A stretch of DNA of 64,000 nucleotides from Apostichopus japonicus (Eukaryota; Echinodermata; Holothuroidea; Aspidochirotida; Stichopodidae), in contig NC_092570.1 in NCBI RefSeq assembly GCF_037975245.1, positions 13,847,001 through 13,911,000 of the forward strand, given 5' to 3'. The position numbers and the translations under genes were made by a program. The stretch's first letter is position 1. Every line of letters starts with the position of its first letter. The notes below the pieces were generated by a model. It was not told the DNA's origin. It saw only the letters and a list, made by a program, of their open reading frames with translations, and searched no databases. Of this stretch, positions 12,256 to 23,569 are shown one piece after another.

Positions 12256-12835
12256 TTAAAGGATTGGTTCAGTTGTCATACATGTTTATGTTATATGAAA
12301 GAGGACAATAAAAGAAACACAATGGTGAAAAAAAACTGTTCAAATATCTTTTTCGGTTAAAAAGATATTCAAGTGTAAAGTTTTATCAGATTGTATAGAA
12401 ACTGCTGAAATCTGACTAGCTGTGATGTCACATCATCACATTTCTGAAAAGTATTTGTTTTTTTTCTAAATATTTTGTGAGATTTCATGACTTTCAACCA
12501 AAAGATATGTCAGGATATCTCATATTTGTCAAAGGAAGTATTTGAGATTAAACATCTAAAGAAGTTTTGATTATATTATTTTCAATTGTGTTAAAAAAAT
12601 TAAATAATTTTTAAAGAAATATGTTCACACATGTTAAGGAAGTGAGAATGTGACATCACACCCTCACAGTAACTCTTTCTACACCAGTCATTTTCGAAGA
12701 AATTTTGATATCTTCAAAGTGTCATATCTCCTTAACAGAGCATGCTATCATGGTAGTTTCTTCACTGTTCTTTTTGACTTTTTGTGCTCTTTCATAAAAA
12801 ATAGACATGTCAAACACCTGAACCAATCCTTTTAA
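12256..12835. mobile_element. 580-bp foldback MITE bounded by TTAA
   Basis: The left arm AAGGATTGGTTCAG and right arm CTGAACCAATCCTT form inverted repeats that continue imperfectly for about 45 bp (a GAAAGAG / CTCTTTC pair further in). A second inner inverted pair is built around TGATGTCACAT (about 12423) and ATGTGACATCAC (about 12648). TTAA occurs at both borders (12256-12259 and 12832-12835), which fits a piggyBac-type target site. No transposase. Confidence 0.75.
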
Positions 12836-13159
12836 TGAGAAACGGTGACTTTTAATAACATTTACAAGGGTAAAAGTTATAGTATTAGTATTCTCTCAAG
12901 AGCAAGGTATGTGGGAAATGGAGAAAAAATACTAGCCTAATTATTTCCTAAATTTAGAAGAATAAAAAATTGCGAGATTAAAGCTTTTAACGTTTGAGTT
13001 GACGACAACGGAATTGAAGTATATGATTTTTAGCAAATAAGATTTTTCTTAAAATTTATTTTCTCGACGCACCACTAAATGTTTGAATACTGATTCTTTA
13101 CATGTAGAAGGTAATAATGATGATTTCAAGAAAAACAGTGGCGAGGGTACTTTAACAGA

Positions 13160-13735
13160 AAAGATTGTTGGAATGTTATTCAAATATATGGCTACTTGGA
13201 AATGCCTAGAAGCAATGAGCTTCTGGTAAAATTTTATAATATGTCTGGCAGGAGTTTATAAAGTCATTGGTGGTTATATCCTTGAATTCGGGCTTATTAG
13301 TTGGAAAGCTATCCCCTCAGTAGACCAGAGCTATTATTACGTTATTACCGAAAAGGGCAAAATAAACTAAGAAAATTGAGAACCGGAGGCCAATCTCGCT
13401 TCTAAATGTAGATTATAATATTGTTGCAACTAGTGGTATCCCTACGAGACTCAAGCAAGACATTCCTGGTATTAATAATTCTGATCAAAACAGGTTTTTT
13501 GAAGAATTGTTTAATTAGTGAAAATATACGACTTATATAAGACGTTATCCAGTATGCGCAGGGACAAAAAACATACCAGGTTATATTTTATTCGTGTATT
13601 TTGTAAAAGCATTTGACAGTATTGATTGGAATTTTGTTTGTCATACAAACGGTTTTCTTGAAGATATTAAAATTATTGATAATCCGATTTATTCCTTTTG
13701 TTATAAGTATGAAGAGTCAGAGGATTAACTTTTTT
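13160..13735 (+). pseudogene. LINE (non-LTR retrotransposon) reverse-transcriptase relic
   Basis: Conceptual translation shows a decayed LINE RT. In one frame from 13380 it reads NRRPISLLNVDYNIV, then RLKQDIPGIINSDQ. After a frameshift near 13500 comes SENIRLI, a stop, then DVIQYAQ. After a second shift comes YILFVYFVKAFDSIDWNF. These match the N-terminal RT blocks of L1/Tx1-like LINEs (NWRPISLLN, RL, IINxDQTGF, GENIRLI, FxKAFDSLxW). Several stops and frameshifts make it non-functional, and the YxDD block is not preserved. Endonuclease and 3' end were not found. Confidence 0.8.
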
Positions 13736-14289
13736 GGCAATGCAGTCAGGTAGCGGATTAACTGAATAAGACAGGTAGCGGATTAACTGAAAAACATTTA
13801 TATGGAAATCAAAAGTCAAAAGTTGAAACTATTTATGACAATGTTTGCTTTGGCTACTTTGAAGTCTAACTGAGGTGGTTATAGGTTCATAATTTTTACG
13901 CGAAATTCAAAAAAAAAATCAAGCGTTTAAAATATTAGTTAGGTTTTCGCCTGAATATATTCAAATGTTTATAATTATTAACAAAAGTAACCATGAATAA
14001 CTAAAAGGTAAAGAAGATTCTTTGTGCTTCACATGAAGCATTTTGGCTGCTGTAACCTGTGAAAACATTATATGAGCTTATTGCTATTAATATTTTTGAA
14101 AAATGAATATATTGTGTGACATCCTGTTATTATGTTTTTACAGTTACTGAACAATAGATCAGTTCAAATAATAATATAAACTATAAAAAAAAACAGAACT
14201 AGAAATAAAAAAATAAGAAAAATAGAAGTTCCCTTTTATGAAAACTTTAGTTGCCAAACTACGTCATATAGTTGAAATTGTAGTTGTAG
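13736..14289. other. Non-coding, nothing recognised
   Basis: Very AT-rich. The 16-mer GTAGCGGATTAACTGA occurs twice (about 13751 and 13776); nothing else stands out. Confidence 0.4.
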
Positions 14290-14478
14290 TTGGAAAATTC
14301 AGAAAAGTAAAATAAAACTTCCAGCCCCCACCGGGATTCGAACCCGGGCCTCCCGCTTTATATGCGGACACCCTAACCACTATAGGCTATGGACGCTGAT
14401 TGTATGTCCAGAGGTTCGAAACCGGTAAGGAAGGTCGTAATTCCACTGTAGGCGTTTGTCATCTGTATATCGAAATGT
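14290..14478 (-). mobile_element. tRNA-derived SINE, family S1, copy A
   Basis: On the minus strand it reads, in order, a first box-B-like GGTTTCGAACCTC, then a tRNA-like unit with box A TAGTGGTTAGGG and box B GGTTCGAATCCC, then GGGGGCTGGAAG and a short tail. An anticodon-like stem CCGC/GCGG with a 7-nt loop is visible, but the acceptor arms do not pair, so it is not a functional tRNA. Related copies lie at 42566-42716 and 54165-54340. Confidence 0.82.
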
Positions 14479-16331
14479 ATATACATATATACTCACTACA
14501 CAAATGTGTAACTGTCATGCCTATATGACAAAATGTCATCTCTTGAAACTAGAAGGTGTTTTCATCGCTTCAACCCAGATTCAACCTAGGTTTATCTGGA
14601 TCCTGTTTATTACGCCACTTGCATATTGATAAATCATGCATTATGGTTTGGCAGTGAGAGACACTTCAGTTAGAGAAATTTACATTCGTAAACCCACGCT
14701 CTAGTAAATAGCAGCAATAATCTTTCGACAGAAATTGAGTTTTTAATGAAGAAAATAAATAGTAACCCATGCGTTATCTCCAAGCAGCAACATAACGTGA
14801 CTTGTTCACTTTTTTACTTTGTAGTGACAAAATGTTTGCAGTTAAAGCGTGCTATATATTGAAACTTTTGTTTAGTATATTGTAATATGATATGTTTCCT
14901 CAGTTTTAATACAATTAGGCTACGAATGTTTCATCCTTACTTTTCTTTTAAGTTAAGGGAAAATGAGACAATCGAACCTAGAATACTTCAAGGACACGGT
15001 AACTCGATACGATGTTGATCAATATACAGCCATGTATGTATCTATAATTACATTTGTAGATGTTACACAAATATGATTGATATCTCAAGAAGAAAAAAGA
15101 ATGTTACTCTTGTTTACTTTGTCACGTTTCAACGTTATTTTCGTCTCACCAGTCAACATGTAAATTATAGAAGAGTATAAATGCTTGTCTATTTTTTTCG
15201 TATAAACATATTTGCGTTCTCTATGGAAAAAAAATATGAGAATATCTGAATATTCATTCTAATGTTGTCATTGTCTTTAAGACAAATGGTTATGAATCAT
15301 TGGCTGTTTTAATACTTTTCTCAATCCTCTTATTATATTATGCACGGGAATTCTTTTTAACGGGCTCTTTATGAACGTGCTCTATACAAAACTCTGAATT
15401 GTTCACGATTATATAGCCCACTTTGCTCAGGGAATTCGTCCGCGGTGTTAGTGACGTTGTCAATGACGTCATCTTCATGATTGGTTGGGCAGGAAACTGA
15501 GATAAAGATATTTTACCTGCTGCATGGATTTCATCATGCATGAGATCAAATTAACATATTTTGTATTTACATCCTCTGTGTGCAGCATTAGACACGCAAC
15601 TAATTGTAAAGATTTACACTCGATTTATAATTTAAAGGGTTTCGAATTTATAGATTAATCAAAGTTTTCTGTTTCCTTTTCAAAATGCTCTTCCGGGAGA
15701 GGTTATGGCTATCTGACTCGATCACTGACAATTTATACTTAATTTATTGTGTGACAAATGCTATGGGAAGGGGAAGAAGGAAAGATGGGAGGGGAAGGGG
15801 TTTAGGAATGGTAGTTAAATGCCTATTAAAGTTTCGAAGAGGTGTAACCAATCTTGAACTTTCTATCACATTTGAACGGTGGAGGGGTGGGGGGGGGGGT
15901 AAGCGTGATGGGAGGAGTAGTGACTTTATACGAGAGTGGAAGCTGTATAAGACAAGTAATTTAACATTTTATTGATGACAGCGGTTTCTTAAAAGAAAAC
16001 TTGTTTCTCGTTCGTCGCTAACTTCGAAGTACATTTGCAAAATGTAACTATATTTTGTTGGAGTTTTGCTTTTTTTTTATATAGGCCTGCTCTCCATTTG
16101 ATGTTCATTATGAACAATCTTAGCAGGTCATGACCTTTTCTGAGGTGGAATAAAACATTAAATAACGTAAAGAGATTGTCATCAACCGACGAGAATACTA
16201 TGATGCAAATCATCTCGCTTCATAAAATTTCGGAGAAGCAAACCTACTTATTTAACTTCTTCGATTAATATAGGATTAATAGGAAACACATATAAAATAA
16301 AGCAACAAAAGCGTCTGCATATTAATATACA
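14479..16331. other. Non-coding, nothing recognised
   Basis: Intergenic. The short frames here (for example 15685-15975) are purine-rich low complexity with no family resemblance. Confidence 0.4.
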
Positions 16332-16390
16332 TTTCACGACAGGTTTCGTCCTTTTGGGACTCATCAGGCGAAGGTTGGAATCGAACCCGA
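16332..16390 (-). ncRNA. Hammerhead ribozyme motif (type I), copy 1, with tRNA-like box B upstream
   Basis: Read on the minus strand. Core CUGAUGA occupies 16367-16361. Stem II is GUCC/GGAC with loop CAAAA (16360-16348), then GAAA (16347-16344). A minimal stem III ACCUGU (A·U and C·G pairs) follows, and the cleavable C is at 16338. Stem I pairs CUUCGC (16373-16368) with GUGAAA (16337-16332), five of six pairs. All invariant hammerhead core bases are present. Directly upstream is GGTTCGATTCC, a tRNA box B, at about 16377-16388. No box A is left, so the 5' part is truncated. It lies at the edge of the satellite of about 330 bp. Confidence 0.8.
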
Positions 16391-18105
16391 CTTACCTAAT
16401 GATCAAATTTGGATGAAAAATCGAGGATTTCTGTTTGCGTCAAAATATTTACTATGGAACCGACTTTCATGTCCATCCGGTTTAAAGTAAAATACTACTC
16501 ATGTTGTCTCTTCTAAATTCCATTTTTTAAATGATGACATAATAATTAAAATCCTTACAAAATGATGAAATTTGGACGAAAAATCGAGGTTTTCAGATTT
16601 CAGCATAAATGTGTATAATGGATTCGTATGGATCAGAAACTCATTTCCCTCCGGTCGAAAGTAAAATTCTCTTCATTTTCGCCTCTTAATTCAATATTTT
16701 AAATGATGACATCATGATTTAAAGTTGAAATTCAACTGTCGTTTGAAAGAGTAGGGACCTAATTTAAACGCTAATACTGTTCAATATATAATAAAGAGGT
16801 CGTCATCCCATCTCTGCATTGCTTGGAAAAGATTTGAATAATGGCTATTTTGGTCGAAATTTGACAAAAGTCATAAGGGTATGGTCTTACAAAATGATGA
16901 AATTTGGACGAAAAATCGAGGTTTTCAGATTTCAGCATAAATGTGTATAAGTAATTCGTATGGATCAGAAGCTCATTTCCCACAGGTCAAAAGCGAAAAT
17001 ACTCTTCATTTATTGCCTCTTAATTCAATATTTTAAAAATGGCTATTTTGGTCGAAATTTGATAAAAATCATAAGGGTATATAGCCTTACAAAATGATCA
17101 AATTTGGACGAAAAACCGAGGTTTTCAGATTTCAGCATAAATGTGTATAATGGATTCGTTTGGATCAGAAGCTCATTTCCCTCAGGTCAAAAGTGAAATT
17201 CTCCTCATTTCTCGCCTCTTAATTCAATATTTTAAATTATGACATAATGATTTAAAGTTGAAATTCAACTGTCGTTTGAAAGAGTAGGGACTTATTTTAA
17301 ACGCTATAATCGTTCAATATATAATAAAGAGGTCGTCATCCCATCTCTGCATCGTTTTGATAAGATTTAAAAAAGTCTATTTTGGTTGAAATTTGATAAA
17401 AATCATAAGGGCCTTAAAATAATGATCAAATTTGGACGACAAATCGAGGTTTTCAAATTTCAGCATTAATGTGTATAATGGATTTGTATGGATCAGCTCT
17501 TTTCCTACAGGTCAAAAGTGAAATTCACTTCATTTTCCGCCTTTTAATTCAATATTTTAAAATTTGAAATTATGATATAAAGTTAAAATTCAACTGTTGT
17601 TTGAACGAGTAGAGACCTATTTTAAACGCTAATATTTTTCAATATATAATAAAGAAGTTGTCATCCCATCTCTGCATTGTTTTGAGAAGATCATAAAAAT
17701 GGCTATTTTGGTCGAAATTTGATAAAAATCATAAGGGTATATATAACCTTACAAAATGATCAAATTTGGACGAAAAATCTAGGTTTTTCAGATTTCAGCA
17801 TAAATGTGTATAATGGATATGTTTGGATCAGAAGCTCATTTCCCACAGGTCAAAAGCGAAATTCTCTTCATTTTTTGCCTCTTAATTCAATATTTTAAAT
17901 TATGACATAATTATTTAAAGTTGAAATTCAACTGTCGTTTGGAAGAGTAGGGACTTATTTTAAACGCTAAAATCGTTCAATATACAATAAAGAGGTCGTC
18001 ATCTCATCTCTGCATCGTTTTGAGAAGATTTTGAAAATGGCTATTTTGGTCGAAATTTGATAAAAATCATAAGGGAATATATATAAGATTTAAAATGGAA
18101 ATTCA
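16391..18105. repeat. Satellite array, monomer about 330 bp with deletion variants
   Basis: The landmark AAATTTGGACGAAAAATCGA recurs, with small changes, at about 16400, 16563, 16895, 17097, 17425 and 17758. Full monomers are about 330 bp, and two intervals are shortened to about 160 and 200 bp. Other shared blocks are AGAGGTCGTCATCCCATCTC and AATGGCTATTTTGGTCGAAA. There is no coding frame through the array. Confidence 0.9.
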
Positions 18106-19251
18106 ACTGCATCATTTTGAGAAGATTTAAAATTTCGCGCTTTTTGGACTATATACCAGTGTATTTTAACACAACATCATACCACCCATATTCCATGTTA
18201 CCTTTAAGCAGTAGAAAAAAAGCACAAACCTCTTGTATCTTATAATCATGCCAAAGATATATCTTTGTAGTGCATGGTAACATTAAAAGTATAGATAGTT
18301 AGAAAGTCCAGTAGCTACAAGAAACAGTTTGTCATGCATGCAGATATACACAAAGACACGAATAAACACAAAAAGTGAAAACAAACCGATGCCAGAAATA
18401 TAATTTGGTTTAATCACCACCCCCTCCCCCACCCTCCTTTTATCCTACAACAATCATATATATAGTTAAGGGAGAGGGTATATATTCCCAAATTTAATAT
18501 TCCGGAAAGCATTTCCCACAATCAAACAGTAAGATCCACAACATCATTAATTAAATGAATGATCATATAAGTAAGTTCTTGTATAAAAGAAAAAAATAAC
18601 AACATGATAAGACTTATCAGAGCAAGCAGTAAACTACCAATGCCACTGCTTTCTACCTCTAGAAATGTGCGGTTGTAGAAATGGTGGATGGCACTTTCAG
18701 TGGATATTACAGAGCCAGCACACAGTTCATTTTATGTGGGCCTCAAGTTTGTGTTTAACTTCTAGTTTCAACTAATTATACAACTTGAATACCACGGTAA
18801 CAATAACACAAAAGAATACCAATTTGTAAACAACATCATTAAATATTCGTGAAGCAGGAGGTGTGAGTAAATAACCTGAATACATGCAGTTTAGTCCAAT
18901 TTGTACACGAAAAAAATCACTGTTTGTGTTTCGTTGTCTTGTCGATCTTTTGCAGTACGTGTTGCAAGGATGATTATTCCATAATAAATATTATGACTAT
19001 TTTACAGATATTAATAAGATGGCATAAAAAACATGACACTGTCATTTATGAAACTGATCTTGCTTAATTTCATTAGGAATACAAACAAACTGTACACATA
19101 TAACATTATTCTCAGGCCTTTCATACGAAGGGTAACGATCTAAAGCTATATAATAAATAAAATATATAATATATATAATACATATATATATAATACATAT
19201 ATATATATATCGGTTTTCTGCCGTTCAAGACAGGAAATGGTTTTTAAAGTT
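18106..19251. other. Non-coding downstream flank of GPCR 1, ending in TA repeats
   Basis: Probably includes the 3' UTR of the receptor on the minus strand. A TA-rich microsatellite with TAATACATATA units lies at 19155-19210. No other feature recognised. Confidence 0.45.
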
Positions 19252-20544
19252 CTAGTCTTTAACCGTTCTGAACATCTCCAAAAGTTTAGCTTTATATCGC
19301 CTATGTCGGAATGCGTAAATGAATGGATTAACGCAAGTGTTTAATATAGCTAAGACTACAGACATTTGATAAAACCATCCACTGAAATTGAGTTTTCCTC
19401 CGAGACTTAATTGAAAGAACGCCCATTGATTTGGCGACCAACATATGAGATATACTAAATAAACTGTGAACAAGGATCGAGTAGCATTGCGTCTTTTAAC
19501 GTTTCGTCCAGGGCCGCTTTGACGGTTCGCTGGACGATGCAATTGCGACTGACGGAATCCCGTGTCAACCACAGCAACACGTCTGGTATCGGCTACCATA
19601 GATGGTACTTCGTCAGGTTCCAACGGAAGAGAATTGAGTGGATGGACGGTCGGTTGTGCAGAGCTGGATACAGTACCTTGGTCTACCCTACTGATGGCAT
19701 TGACAGAGGTCAACGCTGCACCGAGAGATGAAGCAGTACCAGACACCTTTAGCTCTAACATCCTCAGCTTCTTAATGGTCTTCGTAAACGCAAATGTCAT
19801 GACCACAACCGGAAGAAGGTACTCCCAGACAAACAACGGTCCACCTACCCAAACCGGTGACTTGGTTAAGATACAAACGCCATCGATGTAAGTGCGGGTG
19901 GTAAAGGCAATGAAATATTGGCAGATTGGCGCGAGTAACCAAACCAGAAAGACGAGGCTGATCAGATTTCTTCGGGCAAATAATTTGGCATATTTGAGTG
20001 GCCACATCGTGGCTACATAACGTTCCAGAGAGATGAGGGTGAGATTAAACGTAGACACTGCGAAAAGAGCAAACAGAGTGATTCTTGTCCAAAAGTAACA
20101 GGCAAAAGCCTGTAAAACTTGGCTGTCAGTCTTTGGACTTCCAATGATCGCGTAACCAACGTAAAGAACCAACATTAAGGAAGACAATAAATCCACGAGG
20201 GCTTGGTGAATTATTAGAAGGTTCGTCTGATTTCTACTTCTTGAACGACTGCTAATGAAAACAGCAATAACGAGTGAATTACCAATAATTCCGACCAAAC
20301 CGATCACAAACTGAAACAAAACCAGAAATGAAATGCTCGGATTCTTCAATGTTTCCACCATGAAGTCCGGCTCTGTGGTACTCTCGTTGGTTGTGGCAAG
20401 ATAATCAACCGATGTACCTTGCATGAAGTGGACCTGTCGGGAACCGTTGGTCAAGCCCTGCAAGGCTAACGCGTCCATTGACCATGTCGTTGCGTCTCCT
20501 TCAGCGCTAACCAGTTGAGTTGTTGTATTCATAACTGAATTCAT
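19252..20544 (-). CDS. Rhodopsin-family (class A) G protein-coupled receptor 1, intronless
   Basis: 430 aa, seven hydrophobic segments, single exon, with ATG at 20544. The N-terminus is about 70 aa with NxS/T sites at N6, N33 and N53. Class A hallmarks: TM1 GNS (N89), TM2 LVDLL (D118), TM3 Cys149 paired with Cys224 in extracellular loop 2, ERY (174-176), TM6 CWSP (368-371) and TM7 NPFIY (406-410). The third intracellular loop is long (about 100 aa), rich in Ser, Pro and Arg. It should be a plasma-membrane receptor signalling through G proteins. The closest visible relative is the receptor at 34556-35785, sharing RRNAT, ICWSPNQWAFFQL and ILNTCVNPFIYA. The ligand cannot be read from the sequence; peptide- or amine-like receptors are both possible. 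Confidence 0.92.
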   Translation of the reverse strand: MNSVMNTTTQLVSAEGDATTWSMDALALQGLTNGSRQVHFMQGTSVDYLATTNESTTEPDFMVETLKNPSISFLVLFQFVIGLVGIIGNSLVIAVFISSRSRSRNQTNLLIIHQALVDLLSSLMLVLYVGYAIIGSPKTDSQVLQAFACYFWTRITLFALFAVSTFNLTLISLERYVATMWPLKYAKLFARRNLISLVFLVWLLAPICQYFIAFTTRTYIDGVCILTKSPVWVGGPLFVWEYLLPVVVMTFAFTKTIKKLRMLELKVSGTASSLGAALTSVNAISRVDQGTVSSSAQPTVHPLNSLPLEPDEVPSMVADTRRVAVVDTGFRQSQLHRPANRQSGPGRNVKRRNATRSLFTVYLVYLICWSPNQWAFFQLSLGGKLNFSGWFYQMSVVLAILNTCVNPFIYAFRHRRYKAKLLEMFRTVKD

Positions 20545-22631
20545 ACAGTGCCAGATAGATGATAATTTAAACTGTCTTTGACTTCTCCAAAGCTAAAACA
20601 CGAAATAAAACCCAAAAGAGCAAAGACTATTTTGTTAATTTTCTTTTCGGTTCACAGACGGTTTCCCGTTATTGAATTATTGATGATATAAATCTTTCTG
20701 GCTAAATTTTAATTCGAGGTTTTTACTTCCAAGCTGATTGCACATCTTGAATATTTTCCTCTCTTCGTATTTTGCGTAAGATACACAATACTGGATTAAC
20801 AAGCAGGGGGGGGGGGGGGGGGGAATCCTTTGAAAATATAATAACAGAAGCTAAAATAGACAAAATGTTTGAAGATCCTCAAAAACGAACATTAAAAGAC
20901 AAAAATATATGAAAGTTAAGATAGCTATATTCTTTCTATAGATTCATGAAAGATTGTTTCCACTAAGATTCGATGTATTAAAAAAACTATATACAACTTG
21001 AAGAGATTGATGCTACGGTATACCTCGCGATACGTACTTTTGTCAAGATTGAAACCCCTGGAGCTGTGTGTCAGAGTTATATACTTATATATGTATTGTA
21101 CGAATCAAGAAGGAATGAATCTTAATATATGCATGCAGACGGTAATAGAAGTGACGCTATATAGCGAGACAATTAAGACTTGGTTAAAGTCCTTTCTAAA
21201 AATAAATTTCAAGATGATCAGATATGTCATATATGGTGTGAAATGACTTGCAGAAAGTGCAAAGTCCCCTTCTTATATCAAATTATAAAATTAAAATTTC
21301 TTGCAAATTGGCCCAGTTATATTCCAGACAGGGATTCTAAACCTTACCTTTTTTTACCAATTAAAATAAATACGACGGTAGAAACCAGTGAAAAGATGAA
21401 AACGGCACGAAGAAATATTAATAATGCAACATAGACTTAACGATACAGTATTAAATTGATATGCTACCATTAATAGTTCTTCTCTTTTTTTTCTCTGATT
21501 GCTTTTTCATTTTTCCCTTTTTTTTAACTCTTTTTTTTTACATAGTGACGTTACGAATAGCAGAATATATTGCAGACTTTCTAAGAATATATGTTTTGCT
21601 AAATATATTTTTGCTAAAAATATATTTAAATTTTTTTGCTGAACATTTTGGTCATGAAATTTCTTAAAATTCCCATTGCATAAAACTTCTGTTCATCTCT
21701 TTCTGTTTTACATACTGTATATGCCTCACAGAAACACTGAACGTGTTAAGAAGTATCATAATCATAAGCAGTAGCTTTCAATGTGGCTTTACTACAACGG
21801 AGAGAAAATTTAAAAAACACAAACACGACATGTTCGGCAGACGATCCACAACAATGTCTCTAGTCCCCTCCCGTTACCACTCCCCATCCTCATCATTATC
21901 CGTGCCACCTATTTCCTTTAATTTCTTGATTTTGAAGTTGGGTCTTATGTCGACGTTGCACCCATGCATGATCTACTGGTTTTTCATATTTCAACTTCCA
22001 AAGCGCCTGGAAGTAGCACCCATGAATTTATGGTACTTATACTAGTCGCACCCTTATATGAGAAATGAGGTAGCACATATGATATATTGGTATTTATATT
22101 TAACTTTTTAAGTTGCCCACATGTGGCTTACTCAAGGAGGATAGGGAGGGCGGCATGCCCCCCCCCCTCCCTACAAACACACACAACTTAAGTGTAGATC
22201 TTAGTTATATACCTAAATTATAGTCTAACTAAACCTACGACTACACTATGTCACCAACGACCCCAGGACCTCACCTCTTCTTTGGTCTTGTTTTAAATTC
22301 TGGATCCGCTCCTGACGTTAGACATACTAATTCCTCTCTTTGAACTATTAAATTATTAATATTTGCGCTCCAAAACATAAGCTTGCAACCGTCGAATAAA
22401 TCTAATTTAAAGTGCTTTACGAGAGATTTACCAATGACGTCATCGATTCTTATACCCTCGCAAACACATGCTGTGTTTTTAATATACTCTATGATATGAT
22501 AGGATAATAAATCCTTTTACCAATGGACTTTTGTAACAATGGGAATGACGTTAGAGAAGGTTTTCTTTTCTGGCTGGATTTATTTCCTTTGTTTCATGTG
22601 ACAGGAAGTAGGTCTCAATGGTAAATGGTAG

Positions 22632-22633
<2 letters not shown>
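20545..22633. other. Non-coding, upstream of GPCR 1
   Basis: Contains the presumed GPCR 1 5' flank. A poly(G) run occurs at 20806-20823, T-rich tracts at 21480-21540, and a C-rich stretch at 22158-22170 within a MITE-like patch ending GGATCCGCTCCTG near 22315. No gene is supported. Confidence 0.4.
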
Positions 22634-22680
<47 letters not shown>

Positions 22681-22685
22681 GTATA
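22634..22685. repeat. TA microsatellite
   Basis: Runs of TA interrupted by TATG. Confidence 0.95.
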
Positions 22686-23110
22686 AAAAGGCTGAAATAA
22701 ATTGACATATTTGCAGTGTTACACCGTTATAGCCATTGTTTGATGTTTTCTGTTTCTTCCAGCTTTAAAAGATATTACATTACTAATTGTTATTACTTCG
22801 GATAAAAGTTTTAATTGTTTGAGGACCTGAAAAATAAAGCTGCCATTTGAAGCGTGCACTAATTTCAAAGTTCTCTCGTGGCATATTTAGCTGTTTTGTT
22901 TCAATTTTCATATCTCTTCTCTCTTGTTCCAGCTACAGGATAAGTCGAAGATCCGGCAGAATCCAGGGTCATGTACCGGTATTTGAAATCTTTACTTTTC
23001 GAATCATTTCATATCCTTTGGGTGGAAATATGCCACTATTTCACATTATTTATTTTAAATGTTTTAGCCCGCTTTATAAACATAACGAACTATTCTATCT
23101 TGGCGCAGAG

Positions 23111-23200
23111 TGCTCTATGTCCAGTGGACAGAGCGGAACATGGGTTTGTTCGACTTTCTTTGGTGTTCGGCCGCACACCAAAGAAAGTCGAACAAACCCA
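23111..23200. repeat. Near-perfect 60-bp palindrome beside a shorter one
   Basis: The left arm 23141-23166 (TGGGTTTGTTCGACTTTCTT, then TGGTGT) is exactly complementary to 23175-23200 (ACACCA, then AAGAAAGTCGAACAAACCCA). The 8-nt centre TCGGCCGC is itself a CGGCCG palindrome with one flanking mismatch. Immediately left, 23111-23134 forms a second hairpin around TGTCCA-G-TGGACA with outer GCTCT/GAGC. Short frames in both directions here translate to almost the same peptide because of the palindrome, so they are not evidence of genes. Confidence 0.93.
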
Positions 23201-23365
23201 CCAACAGAACGGACGCAAAAGAGAATACGCTGGCAGAAAAACAATACACCAACAACCCTATAATCCCCGGTAATCCCGACAAGGATCCTATATATTCATG
23301 GAGCATAACTTGAAACTATCAGTTGTCTGACGATCGCTAAAACGCGTTAAACTCCGAGTTACAAC

Positions 23366-23516
<151 letters not shown>

Positions 23517-23569
23517 ATGAATGTGTAATACACCCTTAATGACAGTTATTCAAAGCCAATTTATACGCT

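Noticed and set aside
14290-14400. Possible functional tRNA gene
   Set aside because: Acceptor arms do not pair and two other copies show it is a SINE. The same applies to 31154-31226 and 23592-23649.
22847-23263. 138-codon plus-strand frame
   Set aside because: No family resemblance or splice support, and it runs through the palindrome.
23110-23313. Overlapping frames on both strands with nearly the same peptide
   Set aside because: Produced by the 60-bp palindrome, not by duplicated coding sequence.
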